A stretch of DNA of 41,897 nucleotides from a virus (IMGVR_UViG_3300043435_000100:1-41897), one strand, 5' to 3'; shown: positions 1 to 9,273, counted from the stretch's first letter. Numbers and translations: made by a program. The notes: generated by a model not told the origin, from the sequence alone.

Positions 1-127
1 TATTTGGGGTGAAAGAAACACATCACCAGCAACAGGCAACTTCTTTGCATTTGGAAACGGTGGCAACAGTTCTGCAACTGGAGTTAATTTAACACAGTCA
101 GGAACGCTTGATAGTTTAGCGGTACAA
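1..127. repeat. Terminal direct repeat, left copy (circular overlap)
   Basis: Bases 1-127 are identical to 41771-41897. A coding frame continues across the join, so this is the overlap of a circular assembly and not a biological duplication. The length of 127 equals a commonly used maximum assembly k-mer. It may reflect a circularly permuted or terminally redundant virion genome. Confidence 0.95.
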
Positions 128-700
128 GCGGCAACAGCGTTTACTGGCACATTTACGGTTGAAGTTTACAAAAACGCAGCAGCAACAGGCAAAACACTTT
201 CTGTTGCAAGCGGTGCAAGTGAAGGTTATACAACAGGGTTAAATCTTTCAGTAGTTGCGGGAGATTCAATTAGTTGGATTGTTGTTGCTGGCGGTGTTGG
301 TGGTACATCGGTTGTTGTTTCATCTGGAATTGTTACAAGTGGAGTTGTTGTTACTGGCGCGATAGGTGCAACAGGGCCTGCTGGAAACAATCTAGTTGGG
401 TTCAATACTCAAACTGGTACAACTTACACTTTAGTTGCTAGCGATAAAGACAAAATTGTGACAGCAAATAACGCTGCTGCCATTACTATCACAGTGCCAC
501 CGTCAGTTTTTGTTGCAAACGAAATAGTCAATGTGGCACAATACGGGGCAGGTCAAGTAACTTTTGCTCAGGGTGCAGGAGTTACGATTCTTTCTGCTGG
601 TATTGTTAGTACCGCTCCAAAGTTGCGACAAATCAACTCAGCATCTAGCGTGATCTGCACAGCATCAAATACATTTCTTATTGTGGGGGATATTGTATAA
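1..700 (+). CDS. Collagen-like tail fibre, C-terminal part (5' part at 40215-41897)
   Basis: This is the 3' part of the fibre gene that begins at 40215. The frame is open from base 2 to the TAA at 698-700, and it matches the frame running off the right end of the window once the 127-bp terminal overlap is removed. The joined gene encodes 751 residues. The part here is a beta-rich, Thr/Val/Ala-rich region with one more short collagen-like stretch (GATGPAGN, near base 370). It ends in a domain rich in small residues that probably trimerises or binds the receptor. A GTG at 458 could be mistaken for a start, but the upstream frame is uninterrupted and similar in composition. The next gene starts directly after the stop. 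Role as an adhesion fibre is inferred from repeats and context. Confidence 0.85.
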   Translation, partial: IWGERNTSPATGNFFAFGNGGNSSATGVNLTQSGTLDSLAVQAATAFTGTFTVEVYKNAAATGKTLSVASGASEGYTTGLNLSVVAGDSISWIVVAGGVGGTSVVVSSGIVTSGVVVTGAIGATGPAGNNLVGFNTQTGTTYTLVASDKDKIVTANNAAAITITVPPSVFVANEIVNVAQYGAGQVTFAQGAGVTILSAGIVSTAPKLRQINSASSVICTASNTFLIVGDIV

Positions 701-1480
701 ATGCCTATTCTTGGAATTTTTGCTTCATCTAAAAAAACCGTAACAGGCGGCACTTTAACCAGCGACGCCACTTATTATTACAGAACATTCAGAGCCAATG
801 GAACTCTTGAAGTTTTGATTCCAACGCTAACGGTAGACATTCTTATAATTGGTGGCGGTGCTGGCGGTTCTAATGGTGGAAACTTTGGTGGCGGTGGTGG
901 TGCTGGTAAGTTCTTATCTTTATCCGCTCAAAGTTTGACGGCTCAAAATTATACTTGCACAATAGGCGGTGGCGGTGCTGGTCAAACAAATGGCGTGGCA
1001 AGTTCAGTAACTGCAAGTGGATTTTCACAAACAGCAACATTTGGTGGCACGACAACTGGCGTTACTGGTGGAACATCTGGTGACGGATTTACTGGTTCGG
1101 TTGGTAACAACAATTCCCCAGTTTTTGCAGGCGGTGGCGGTGGCGGTTCAACGGCGAATGGTGTTGCGGTTGTGAACAACATCGGTGGCGTTGGTGGTGC
1201 AGGCAATTCTTCACTTTCCTCTTGGGCAACGGTAACTTCAACAGGAGTATCTGGCGTTTATGCAGGCGGTGGCGGCGGTGCAGGTGCTGATAGAACTATC
1301 GGCGGGGCTGCAGGTGGTTCTGGTGGTGGTGGGCGTGGTAATCGGTTTGACAACACTCTTGGAACTGCTGGAACAGTGAACACGGGTTCTGGTGGTGGTG
1401 GAGCAGTCAATCAAACTGGTCGCGCTGGTGGTTCAGGAATTATAATTTTTAGATACACAAGAAGTCAGGTTGGCGGATAA
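701..1480 (+). CDS. Glycine-rich tail fibre / adhesin-like protein
   Basis: 259 residues. After an N-terminal beta-rich segment of about 45 residues, the protein is dominated by glycine runs (GGGGGAG, GGGGGGGS) broken by short Ser/Thr/Asn stretches. It ends with GGSGIIIFRY, a C-terminal signature typical of glycine-rich domains in phage tail fibres and adhesins. Glycine-rich helix sandwiches of this kind form compact distal tips in some phage fibre adhesins. The start ATG directly abuts the stop of the collagen-like gene. A second protein of the same type lies at 5160-6017, so the virion probably carries two variants. The role in receptor binding is inferred from family and position. Confidence 0.75.
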   Translation: MPILGIFASSKKTVTGGTLTSDATYYYRTFRANGTLEVLIPTLTVDILIIGGGAGGSNGGNFGGGGGAGKFLSLSAQSLTAQNYTCTIGGGGAGQTNGVASSVTASGFSQTATFGGTTTGVTGGTSGDGFTGSVGNNNSPVFAGGGGGGSTANGVAVVNNIGGVGGAGNSSLSSWATVTSTGVSGVYAGGGGGAGADRTIGGAAGGSGGGGRGNRFDNTLGTAGTVNTGSGGGGAVNQTGRAGGSGIIIFRYTRSQVGG

Positions 1481-1830
1481 TGGCGCACTGGGCAGAATTA
1501 GACGAGAACAACACAGTCATTCGTGTAACCGTTGGTGATAACAATGATCCCAACGGTGATGAAGGGTATCAATGGCTCATTGATAATCTTGGTGGCACTT
1601 GGGTCAAAACATCTTACAACGGCAACATTCGCAAGAACTACGCTGGCGTTTCGTATTACTTTGATGAAGAACGCGATGCCTTCATTGCACCGAAACCTTT
1701 TAACTCTTGGGTACTTGATGAGGAAACTTGCCGATGGCAAGCGCCCGTACCTTACCCAACAGATGGCTTAATGTATATGTGGAATGAAGTTGATCTGAAC
1801 TGGCAGGCCGTTACACTTCCAACAGAATAA
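1480..1830 (+). CDS. Conserved phage tail-region protein of unknown function
   Basis: 116 residues. The start overlaps the previous stop (TAATG), so translation is probably coupled. The sequence starts MAHWAELDENN and contains tryptophan- and tyrosine-rich motifs such as KTSYNGNIRKNYAG and a PFNSWVLDEE segment followed by PVPYP. I recognise this pattern from proteins next to fibre genes in aquatic phages, including cyanophages, where it is usually left without function. No catalytic motif or membrane segment is visible. It may be a fibre-associated or assembly protein. It is the last gene before a terminator-like hairpin. Confidence 0.7.
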   Translation: MAHWAELDENNTVIRVTVGDNNDPNGDEGYQWLIDNLGGTWVKTSYNGNIRKNYAGVSYYFDEERDAFIAPKPFNSWVLDEETCRWQAPVPYPTDGLMYMWNEVDLNWQAVTLPTE

Positions 1831-1854
1831 ACCTCACACCTGTTAGGTTTTTTT
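1829..1854 (+). terminator. Rho-independent terminator-like hairpin
   Basis: A 6-bp stem, AAACCT (1829-1834) with AGGTTT (1845-1850), has a 10-nt loop and leads directly into a run of seven T. It overlaps the stop codon of the upstream gene and would end or attenuate the fibre transcript before the glycosyltransferase gene. Confidence 0.6.
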
Positions 1855-1870
1855 ATACAAGGGGATTAGA

Positions 1871-2917
1871 ATGAAAATAGCAGTTTATACAATTGCTAAG
1901 GATGAAGAACAATTTGTAGAACGATGGTATGAAAGTGCTAAGGATGCTGATTATCTACTGATAGCAGATACAGGTTCCTCGGATGCTACCGTTGCCAAGG
2001 CAAAGGCTTTGGGCATCAATGTAATCGATATTACAGTATCTCCTTGGAGATTTGATATGGCTCGCAATGCCTCACTTGCTGCGATTCCAGCAGATATTGA
2101 TTATTGTATAGCCCTAGATATGGATGAAGTTCTTGTTGCTGGTTGGCGTGAGCAGTTAGAAAAGGCTACAGCAACCAGACCAAGATATGAGTACACGTGG
2201 TCTTGGAAAGAAGATAACACTCCAGGTCTAGTCTATGGCGGAGATAAGATTCATAAGCGTCATGGCTACAGATGGAAGCATCCAGTCCACGAAATTCTAG
2301 TCAACTATAATATAGAAGAAACTCAAGAGTGGTTAAAATTAAATATTGAACACCACCCAGATAGCACCAAGTCTAGGTCTCAGTATCTACCACTGTTAGA
2401 AACTGCTGTTGCAGAAGACCCTACTGGAGATAGAAACCTTTACTACTTAGGCAGAGAGTATTACTTTAATGGCAGGTTAAAAGAGGCTGCTGAGAAGTTT
2501 AAGGAGTATAGTAAATATGCTATATGGGCTCCAGAGATTGCAGCCTCAAAGATTTACCTAGCAGAGTGTGAACCAGAAAATGCAGAGGAACATCTTAAGT
2601 CTGCAGTAGAAACTAGCAAAAGACGAGAGTCTTTAGTTGCACTATCTAAGCATTACTATAAAAAAGAAGATTGGGCTAAGTGTGGATTCTTCGCACTGGA
2701 GGCTCTAAAGATTACAGAGAAGCCACTTGACTACCTTTGCGAAGGCTGGGCTTGGGGTGAACAACCATATGACTTCGCTGCTATCTCATATTACAATTTA
2801 GGTGAATATGAGTTGGCTTATGAGTATGGCAAGAAAGCAATAGAAATAAATCCAAATGACGAACGGCTGCAGAATAACCTGCGCTTCTATCAGGAGAAGA
2901 TAAATGGCAACACTTAA
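1871..2917 (+). CDS. Family 2 glycosyltransferase with C-terminal TPR-like repeats
   Basis: 348 residues. The N-terminal half is a GT-A fold: MKIAVYTIAKDE opening, a TGSSD motif near residue 37, and the metal-binding LDMDE (a DxD motif) near residue 91, all typical of GT2 enzymes that move a sugar from a nucleotide-sugar donor. The C-terminal half (about 190-345) is helical with repeated tyrosine/alanine pairs and a GEYELAYEYGKKAIEINPND stretch, which reads as tetratricopeptide-like repeats. Position inside the tail-fibre cluster suggests it modifies a virion or host surface component. The acceptor is unknown. Its 3' end overlaps the next gene by 14 nt. Confidence 0.8.
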   Translation: MKIAVYTIAKDEEQFVERWYESAKDADYLLIADTGSSDATVAKAKALGINVIDITVSPWRFDMARNASLAAIPADIDYCIALDMDEVLVAGWREQLEKATATRPRYEYTWSWKEDNTPGLVYGGDKIHKRHGYRWKHPVHEILVNYNIEETQEWLKLNIEHHPDSTKSRSQYLPLLETAVAEDPTGDRNLYYLGREYYFNGRLKEAAEKFKEYSKYAIWAPEIAASKIYLAECEPENAEEHLKSAVETSKRRESLVALSKHYYKKEDWAKCGFFALEALKITEKPLDYLCEGWAWGEQPYDFAAISYYNLGEYELAYEYGKKAIEINPNDERLQNNLRFYQEKINGNT

Positions 2918-3809
2918 AGATATGGTTGATGAGGTTCGCGCTAACCTCCAAGGTTACACAATGCGTCAAGATCGTATTACTTATCTTGCCAATCCTAGTG
3001 GTATCACCACTACATCAAACTCAATCTCTATTGGTTCCTCTAACAACCTTGCAAAAGGTGTTATCGAAATCGATGACGAACTTATATGGATTGACTCATT
3101 TGATAAAATCTCTAGCGTATTAAATGTTATTCCAGGCTTTGGTAGAGGATTTCAGGGTACTAACCCTGCACCACATGCTCAATATGCTCAGGTAACTCTT
3201 TCTCCTACATTCCCACGAGTAACTATTAAGCAGGCTATTAACGATACAATCAATAGCGTATTCCCTAAACTGTGGGCAATTAACACTACTACATTTAGTT
3301 ATAATTCAGCCAAAATAAGTTACGCATTGCCAGATGATTGCCAAGATGTTTTGAGTGTCTCATGGGAAACAACTGGGTCCACTAGAGAATGGCTACCAGT
3401 TCGCAAGTGGCGTATGGATGGAATGGCTAACGCAGCGTCATTTGGATCAACCTCAACTATTTCTATTTATGATGATGTCCAAGCAGGACGCACAATACAG
3501 GTCTGGTACACAACTGAACCTAATACTCTTGAATCAAACACCGAAGATTTTGCTGATGTGACAGGTCTACCAGAATCATGCAGAGATGTAATCACTTTGG
3601 GTGCAAGTCACAAGTTGCTCTCTTATGTAGATGCTGGTCGTATTAATCTAACATCTGCTGAGTCAGACGCTGCAGACAGCAAATTACCTTCACAGGCTGG
3701 AACCAACTCAGCAAAATACATACTTGCACTTTATCAGCAACGTCTTAACGAAGAAGCAGGAAAGTTACAAGGCAAATATCCAGTCAAACTTCACTATACA
3801 ATACGCTAA
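2904..3809 (+). CDS. Head-tail adaptor / tail-tubular-like virion protein
   Basis: 301 residues, starting ATG-GCA within the end of the glycosyltransferase gene. The first 20 residues look helical (MATLKDMVDEVRANLQG), followed by a beta-rich middle. The C-terminal third is alpha-helical (DVITLGASHKLLSYVDAG and YILALYQQRLNEEAGKL), which resembles the helical core of connector/adaptor proteins such as the tail tubular A proteins of short-tailed phages. It is followed by fibre genes and the 750-residue tail protein. The adaptor assignment rests on fold impression and gene order, not on a diagnostic motif. A generic minor structural protein is the alternative. Confidence 0.5.
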   Translation: MATLKDMVDEVRANLQGYTMRQDRITYLANPSGITTTSNSISIGSSNNLAKGVIEIDDELIWIDSFDKISSVLNVIPGFGRGFQGTNPAPHAQYAQVTLSPTFPRVTIKQAINDTINSVFPKLWAINTTTFSYNSAKISYALPDDCQDVLSVSWETTGSTREWLPVRKWRMDGMANAASFGSTSTISIYDDVQAGRTIQVWYTTEPNTLESNTEDFADVTGLPESCRDVITLGASHKLLSYVDAGRINLTSAESDAADSKLPSQAGTNSAKYILALYQQRLNEEAGKLQGKYPVKLHYTIR

Positions 3810-3818
3810 GGAAAACAA

Positions 3819-5150
3819 ATGACACGTAAATATACAAGCACAAGCGTTGAAACAACTCTTGCTTCTGGCATATCAAGTACCGCTACAACTATGGTAGTTG
3901 CTACTGGTACTGCTGCATCCCTAGTAAGGGAGACGCTTGGACCAGCAGTTGGTGGTGTATACCCAGACCAGTTTACGGTTGCAATTGACCCAGATACAGC
4001 AAATGAAGAAATTGTTTTTGTTCAAAATGTGACTTCTGATACCCTTACCATAGTAAGAGCCCGTGCTGGTACATCTGCTATTACTCATAGTGGTGGTGCG
4101 GTTGTAAAACATGTGCTTACATCTGATGACCTTAACTACTATACATCAGGTGTAGACAGTTCGGTAACCCTTACTGGTTCTCAGACTTTAACAAATAAAA
4201 CTTTAACTTCACCAACTTTGACCACTCCTGCCTTGGGAACTCCCGCTTCAGGAGTACTTACAAATACAACAGGGTTGCCTTTAACAACTGGAGTGACAGG
4301 AACATTGCCTGTTGCAAACGGTGGTACTGGCGTTACTACTTCAACTGGTAGCGGTAACAATGTTCTTGCCACAAGTCCAACGCTTGTAACTCCAATCTTA
4401 GGCACACCAACATCAGGTACATTGACCAACGCTACAGGTTTACCATTAACAACAGGTGTTACTGGAACACTTCCTGTTGCAAATGGCGGTACTGGAGTAA
4501 CTGTTTCAACAGGTTCTGGTAATAATGTTCTCTCTACTTCTCCAACTTTGGTGACTCCAATTCTTGGCACTCCCACATCAGCAACTCTTACTAACGCTAC
4601 TGGATTACCTTTAACTACTGGCGTTACTGGAATATTACCTATTGGAAATGGTGGAACTGGTGCCTCTGGATCTTCTGGTACTGGAGTAGTAGTTCTTACT
4701 ACTGGCGCAACTATTACTACCCCAACTCTTACTGCTCCAACCCTTAATAATCCTATTCTTAAATCACCAGAAGAGCGCACGACAATTTCAGCGACAGCAG
4801 CAGGTGGAACTGTTAACTTTGAGGCAGCCGATGGAAGTGTTTTATACTACACAGTTAACGCTACTGGTAACTGGACACTCAATGTTCGTGCCAGTGGGGG
4901 TGCAACACTTAGTTCAGTCTTACAAGTAGGTGATGCTATAACCGTTGTATTCCTAGCAACCAATGGAACGACTGCTTACTATCCAACTACGTATCAAATT
5001 GATGGCTCAGCAGTTACTCCAAAATGGCAGAACGGTATAGCACCGACTGCAGGTAGCGCATCTTCTATTGATGCTTACTCATTAACAATTATTAAGACGG
5101 CAGCGACACCAACATACACAGTACTTGCTAGCCAAACAAAGTTTGCATAA
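3819..5150 (+). CDS. Tail fibre with 55-residue repeats
   Basis: 443 residues. The N-terminal 120 residues are beta-rich and may attach the protein to the tail. [19 protein letters not shown] segment follows, a motif widespread in phage fibres. Three tandem copies of a 55-residue unit beginning [11 protein letters not shown] and containing NGGTGV and SGNNVL make a repetitive shaft. The C-terminal 120 residues ([19 protein letters not shown] onward) form a beta-rich knob similar to those that end other aquatic phage fibres. The gene has GAAAAC before its ATG and is followed 9 nt later by the next fibre gene. Function as a receptor-binding or side fibre is inferred. Confidence 0.75.
   Translation: MTRKYTSTSVETTLASGISSTATTMVVATGTAASLVRETLGPAVGGVYPDQFTVAIDPDTANEEIVFVQNVTSDTLTIVRARAGTSAITHSGGAVVKHVLTSDDLNYYTSGVDSSVTLTGSQTLTNKTLTSPTLTTPALGTPASGVLTNTTGLPLTTGVTGTLPVANGGTGVTTSTGSGNNVLATSPTLVTPILGTPTSGTLTNATGLPLTTGVTGTLPVANGGTGVTVSTGSGNNVLSTSPTLVTPILGTPTSATLTNATGLPLTTGVTGILPIGNGGTGASGSSGTGVVVLTTGATITTPTLTAPTLNNPILKSPEERTTISATAAGGTVNFEAADGSVLYYTVNATGNWTLNVRASGGATLSSVLQVGDAITVVFLATNGTTAYYPTTYQIDGSAVTPKWQNGIAPTAGSASSIDAYSLTIIKTAATPTYTVLASQTKFA
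4269..4763 (+). repeat. Tandem 165-bp coding repeats (three units)
   Basis: Units start at 4269, 4434 and 4599, exactly 165 bp apart, with start bases ACAGGG/ACAGGT/ACTGGA. The protein repeat is better conserved than the DNA, because synonymous changes are frequent. The third unit degenerates in its second half. The pattern fits an old in-frame duplication in a fibre shaft. Confidence 0.85.
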
Positions 5151-5159
5151 GGAGTAACA

Positions 5160-6017
5160 ATGCCTTTATTAGGAACTATAGCAGGTAACTCTGCTCGCGG
5201 TTTTGGTTTAACATCTGGATCGTTACCTGATTACTCTCTTGCTGCAACAATTGTAAATAGCGGTCAAACTTGGACAGTTCCAGCAGGCGCTAGAAGAATA
5301 GCGGTGTTTCTCATAGGCGGTGGCGGTGAAGCATCTAATGGAAGCGCCTCTTCTTATAGAGTAAGCGGAGCAGGTGGAGCAGGTGGCGGTGGTTCGCCTG
5401 GAATTGCTTTCAAAGATTATGGAGTGAACCCAGGAGATATTTTTAATGTATCTGCTGGAAGCGCTGGTAGTCCCTCCACTTTTGCAAGTTTAGCAAACTC
5501 TGGTTACGGACAAAATAGTTCTTTTGTCAGTGGAACTTGCTCCGTATCTGGATTCGTTTCAGCATCAGGAACTACTGGTGCTAATGGTGGAAGTTCCAGA
5601 ACTTCTACTGGAAATGGTCTCACTGGTGGCAGTAGTGTTTCTGCTAATTCAATGACATTATATCTAGGACCAACTTTAGGCAATGTTACAAGAAACGCTG
5701 GAATTTCTGGTCCTGGAGGCGGTAGTGGTGCATTTTCATTAGGCACTTCTACTACAACATTTTCTGGTGGCGTGGCTGGTACAGGTACAGGTGGCAAACT
5801 TGCTGGCGCTGGTGGAACTGCTAGGGCATCAACACCTGCTGCAACTGGTGGAGCGGCTGCTACTACATCGAGCACATCTTATGGCGCAGGTGGTGCAGGC
5901 GGTGGCGGTGGTGGATATGCTGAAAATACAAGTACATTGATTGACACTTACGGCTCAGGTGGTGCTGGCACCTTAGGTACTCAAGGCATTGTTTATATTT
6001 ACACAAGCAATACTTAA
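5160..6017 (+). CDS. Second glycine-rich tail fibre / adhesin-like protein
   Basis: 285 residues, same architecture as the protein at 701-1480 but clearly divergent. It has an N-terminal strand-rich segment containing VPAGARRIAVFLIGGGGE, a long glycine/serine-rich body, and the end GTLGTQGIVYIYTSNT where the other protein has a GIIIFRY-type end. A GGAGTAAC sequence precedes the ATG. Having two glycine-rich genes on either side of the repeat fibre suggests a modular adhesion apparatus in which both or either may be used. No enzymatic motif is visible. Confidence 0.7.
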   Translation: MPLLGTIAGNSARGFGLTSGSLPDYSLAATIVNSGQTWTVPAGARRIAVFLIGGGGEASNGSASSYRVSGAGGAGGGGSPGIAFKDYGVNPGDIFNVSAGSAGSPSTFASLANSGYGQNSSFVSGTCSVSGFVSASGTTGANGGSSRTSTGNGLTGGSSVSANSMTLYLGPTLGNVTRNAGISGPGGGSGAFSLGTSTTTFSGGVAGTGTGGKLAGAGGTARASTPAATGGAAATTSSTSYGAGGAGGGGGGYAENTSTLIDTYGSGGAGTLGTQGIVYIYTSNT

Positions 6018-6065
6018 ATAATACAACAAATAAAGTATTGAACTAACTATTTTAAGGAGATAATA

Positions 6066-8318
6066 ATGTCCTACGGCTATGATATCACTGAGGGTTTACC
6101 TTTATCCCTTTCCAATCCAGTTGGTGCTATTAGTTATTCCTCTAATTCAGAAGCATATGACATAGCCATTAACGATATGCCGTTCTTGCTTCACACTGGA
6201 GATGAGTTTCCGCATACTAGAGAAACTGCACAGTATCGTAAGCAACAGATTGACCAGTCAAATGAACCTGGCGAGCAGTCAATTACTGGTTGGTGGGTTC
6301 GTGCTCAGTCATCTTTTCATGGTGGTACGGGCATTAATTTTTATGATCCTGCTTCTGGTGAGTCTATAGATTACCGTTACTTTGCTTCCCAGGGTGTCAA
6401 CCCTTGGGTTAAGGGTCAAGTAACCCTACTCAAAGATACAACTAATGTTCACGTTACAACTGGTGCTGTAGTTGGAACTGACCACCAGCACCCAAACCAG
6501 CACGTTCGCTCTATTCAATGGTCTGGTATCAATGCAGTACTGCTCCACGATGAGTTTGACGTGGATAAAATATCACCAGCAATTACTGTATCTATCAATA
6601 ATAAAGCACGGACAACTAACGTAGCGACACTGACTACTACCGCAGCACATGGATTAGCAGTAGGTATGACTATAGTTATTACTGGTGTAGATGCTACCTT
6701 TAATGGTACTTATAGAATCACCGCTGTACCTACAACAACCACATTTACATATACAACAGCAACAAGTGGAACAGTGGCATCAACAGCAGTGTCACCAGTA
6801 GGAACTGGTGTAACTGATCCAGTAGTTCACTTTATCGACTACATATCAGGCACTGATAGAAAAGTATTTGCTATCTGCGATGATGGAGTCAATGCTTACT
6901 GGGTAACTAATAAAACATCTGGTGGAAACCAACGCCTGACTATGTTCAAGAAGCCACTGACTGGCGACTCAGTTACTGGCTCATCTAACCCTTCTGCATC
7001 TGGAGATGTTACTCAAATGTTCCAGGATGCAAACATTGAGATTCAATATGCTGCTATGGAGTTTGTCAAAGATCGTATTATTCTTTGCGTCAACAATAAT
7101 GTATACGAATTACCAACAAATGCAACATCGTTAACTGGTACTGGTGGCGGTACTTTGGTGTATACTAACCCCAACACAAATTATCACTACACTTCTGTGG
7201 CAGCCTCTGGCCCTGCTATCTACACTGCAGGTCACTCTGGTATCTACTCAACTATCCAGAAGTACACACTAGGAACTAATGGCTCTATGCCAGTCCTAAC
7301 ACAGGCTGTGGTTGCTGCTGAATTTCCATCAGGAGAAATAATTGAGAAAATCTATTACTATCTAGGCTATATGATTATCGGAACCAGTAAGGGTCTGCGC
7401 GTTTCTAATGTTAATGACCAAGACGGTTCCCTGCAATACGGCCCTCTTATCTTTGAGTCGACTCAGCCTGTCTATGACGTAGCATGTGCTGATCGTTTTG
7501 CATGGGTTACCACAGGTGCAAGTCCTGATGCTGGTCTTACCCGTGTTGATCTTAGCCAAATTATTGAGGGTGAGCCATTACGATTTGCCTATGCAAGCGA
7601 CTTAGTTGGAGCGCATCAAACTGATCATCCGACAACTGCAGTTGCTTTTATGGGAACAACTAATCGTTTAGTATTTTGCACTGCTTATGATACAACTGAT
7701 GGTGGTGTCTATTTAGAATCTGCTAGCACTCTAGTTCCAAGTGGATATATTACTACTGGCGCTATCCGCTATGGAACTCTTGAGAATAAGATATTCAAGA
7801 ATATAAAGGCGCGTATCGACAATACCAATGGTGGGATAACCATTAGATCTGTTGATAAATCTGGAGCAGAGTATCAAGTTGGATCTTTCGCTCAAGGTGA
7901 TTTTACCCCAGAGGCCTCAGTCTCTTACCCAGTAGGTGCTCAGGAATATCTATCTTTCAAATTTACTATATCTCGCTCTTCAACTGATACCACAAAGGGA
8001 CCTATATTTTCTGGGTATCAACTTAAATCATTGCCAGCCGTTTCACGACAGAGATTAATATCTTATCCTCTTCTTTGCTATGATAGAGAAAAGGATTCAT
8101 TTGGTAATCAGGTTGGGCATGAAGGCGCAGCATATGATAAACTTACCCTGCTAGAAACAGTAGAAAGTCTTGGAGATACAATCCGTGTTGAAGATTTCCG
8201 CACTGGTGAGTCCTATCTAGGTCTTATTGAAAGCATTCAATTTATAAATAGAACACCGTCAGACAAACGCTTCTCTGGATTCGGTGGAATCCTCGTAGCA
8301 ACCATCCGCACCATCTAA
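6066..8318 (+). CDS. Large tail structural protein (750 aa)
   Basis: 750 residues, preceded by a good ribosome site (AAGGAGATAATA). The protein is beta-rich throughout, with repeated short strands and loops suggesting a propeller- or sandwich-like fold. Around residues 178-230 it contains an inserted domain with TTAAHGLAVGMTIVITGV and YRITAVPTTTTF, a small beta-domain that recurs in many phage tail proteins. It is the last structural gene before the lysis genes. In a short-tailed phage the large beta-rich protein next to an adaptor is often the tail nozzle (tail tubular B), which is possible here but not shown by a motif. Minor tail protein is the safe call. Confidence 0.6.
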   Translation: MSYGYDITEGLPLSLSNPVGAISYSSNSEAYDIAINDMPFLLHTGDEFPHTRETAQYRKQQIDQSNEPGEQSITGWWVRAQSSFHGGTGINFYDPASGESIDYRYFASQGVNPWVKGQVTLLKDTTNVHVTTGAVVGTDHQHPNQHVRSIQWSGINAVLLHDEFDVDKISPAITVSINNKARTTNVATLTTTAAHGLAVGMTIVITGVDATFNGTYRITAVPTTTTFTYTTATSGTVASTAVSPVGTGVTDPVVHFIDYISGTDRKVFAICDDGVNAYWVTNKTSGGNQRLTMFKKPLTGDSVTGSSNPSASGDVTQMFQDANIEIQYAAMEFVKDRIILCVNNNVYELPTNATSLTGTGGGTLVYTNPNTNYHYTSVAASGPAIYTAGHSGIYSTIQKYTLGTNGSMPVLTQAVVAAEFPSGEIIEKIYYYLGYMIIGTSKGLRVSNVNDQDGSLQYGPLIFESTQPVYDVACADRFAWVTTGASPDAGLTRVDLSQIIEGEPLRFAYASDLVGAHQTDHPTTAVAFMGTTNRLVFCTAYDTTDGGVYLESASTLVPSGYITTGAIRYGTLENKIFKNIKARIDNTNGGITIRSVDKSGAEYQVGSFAQGDFTPEASVSYPVGAQEYLSFKFTISRSSTDTTKGPIFSGYQLKSLPAVSRQRLISYPLLCYDREKDSFGNQVGHEGAAYDKLTLLETVESLGDTIRVEDFRTGESYLGLIESIQFINRTPSDKRFSGFGGILVATIRTI

Positions 8319-8336
8319 CTCCTAGGAGCGCAACCA

Positions 8337-8534
8337 ATGACCGCAGCAAATTGGGCTGGACTAATCGTGTCCATTATAGCAGTAATATCAGCATTCGCTG
8401 GTTCTGTTAGATGGCTAGTTAAGCATTACCTTTATGAACTCAAGCCCAATTCAGGCTCAAGCCTCAAGGACTCGGTCATACGTCTCGAGGAAAAAGTAGA
8501 AATCCTCTACCAGATATTGATACAACGAAAGTGA
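8337..8534 (+). CDS. Small single-span membrane protein, holin-like
   Basis: 65 residues. A hydrophobic segment (about residues 6-27, WAGLIVSIIAVISAFAGSV) is followed by a short polar stretch and a predicted amphipathic coiled-coil helix (SVIRLEEKVEILYQILIQ). GGAGCG lies upstream of the ATG. It begins the lysis cassette, directly before the M15 peptidase gene and a second membrane protein. Phages of Gram-positive hosts often pair two such small membrane proteins as holin and antiholin. The call rests on size, topology and position. Confidence 0.6.
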   Translation: MTAANWAGLIVSIIAVISAFAGSVRWLVKHYLYELKPNSGSSLKDSVIRLEEKVEILYQILIQRK

Positions 8535-8540
8535 GTTCGA

Positions 8541-8993
8541 ATGAAACCTGTAGCCAAGAAAGCCACACCTGCTGCAATTGCTGTTCTGCGTCAAGCAACG
8601 GCTTTGTCACCGAATCGGGCCAAGGCCAGCGATGGGCTCCTGCCCAGTGCTGCTCATATCAAAGCCAGTCCTAACTCAGACCACAATACTGGTCTTGCAG
8701 TTGATCTGACTCATGATCCAAAGCATGGCATTAACTGCGTAGAACTATTTATCAAACTGCAAGATGATGAACGAGTAAGTTATCTAATATTTCAGGGACG
8801 CATCTGGTCACAGGCCAAGGGTGTCTTGAAGTATACAGGTTCCAATCCGCATAACAAGCACTTGCATATCTCCATCAAGGAGGGCTATGGAAACGATGAA
8901 TCCGCATGGTTCCCATGGTTAGGCAAGGCTAAAGTAGTAGGCAAGATTGTTTCCAAAGTAAAACGACTACCAAAAAAGAAGGATACAAAATGA
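8541..8993 (+). CDS. M15-family peptidase (endolysin)
   Basis: 150 residues. The motif SDHNTGLAVDLTHDP (about residues 46-60) gives the zinc ligands His48 and Asp55, and HNKHLHIS (about 104-111) gives the catalytic and ligand histidine pair. These are diagnostic of the VanY/D-Ala-D-Ala carboxypeptidase and L-Ala-D-Glu endopeptidase family, which cuts peptidoglycan stem peptides. The C-terminus is a short basic tail (KRLPKKKDTK). No signal peptide is present, so export would rely on the adjacent holin-like proteins. The gene overlaps the next one by 4 nt (ATGA). A separate transglycosylase is encoded at 12157-12588. Confidence 0.85.
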   Translation: MKPVAKKATPAAIAVLRQATALSPNRAKASDGLLPSAAHIKASPNSDHNTGLAVDLTHDPKHGINCVELFIKLQDDERVSYLIFQGRIWSQAKGVLKYTGSNPHNKHLHISIKEGYGNDESAWFPWLGKAKVVGKIVSKVKRLPKKKDTK

Positions 8994-9193
8994 AGAAGTT
9001 TACACTATCTGAAAAGTACAAGAAGGCTATCAAGGACTATGCTCTTGCTGTTGTGGCTGCTGCCGTAACCATGGGTATCGCTCTTGCTACAGATATGGCT
9101 CCACAGTATGCTGTAGTAATCGGCGCATTGGCCGCACCACTGGCTAAATGGGCTAACAAGAACTCAAAGGATTACGGTCCAGGCTCCAAATAA
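8990..9193 (+). CDS. Small membrane protein, probable holin
   Basis: 67 residues with a charged N-terminus (MKKFTLSEKYKKAIKDY) and two hydrophobic stretches (about 18-36 and 39-54) that could form a helical hairpin, followed by a basic/polar tail. The start overlaps the M15 peptidase stop (ATGA), so the two are translationally coupled, the usual arrangement of holin and endolysin. It is the last gene of the rightward virion/lysis arm, with a strong hairpin terminator 39 nt after its stop. Holin is inferred from topology and context. Confidence 0.65.
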   Translation: MKKFTLSEKYKKAIKDYALAVVAAAVTMGIALATDMAPQYAVVIGALAAPLAKWANKNSKDYGPGSK

Positions 9194-9231
9194 GGCCATT
9201 CTAAGGCCCTAGCAGGCGATTTAAGACACTT

Positions 9232-9273
9232 AGCCCCTCATCCGAGTAGAAATACTCTGGTGGGGGGCTTTTT
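9232..9273 (+). terminator. Strong terminator ending the virion/lysis transcript
   Basis: A stem of up to 17 positions, with a few mismatches, is formed by 9232-9248 (AGCCCCTCATCCGAGTA) and 9253-9269. It has a GAAA tetraloop and a T5 tail (9269-9273). It lies between the convergent holin gene and the leftward zinc-ribbon cluster, so it separates the two transcription units. Confidence 0.85.

Noticed and set aside
458-700. Separate small gene starting at GTG 458
   Set aside because: The frame is open upstream to base 2 and joins the collagen-like gene across the circular join.
4181-4780. Minus-strand open frame of 199 codons
   Set aside because: Val/Pro-rich shadow of the 55-residue fibre repeats, with no start signal.
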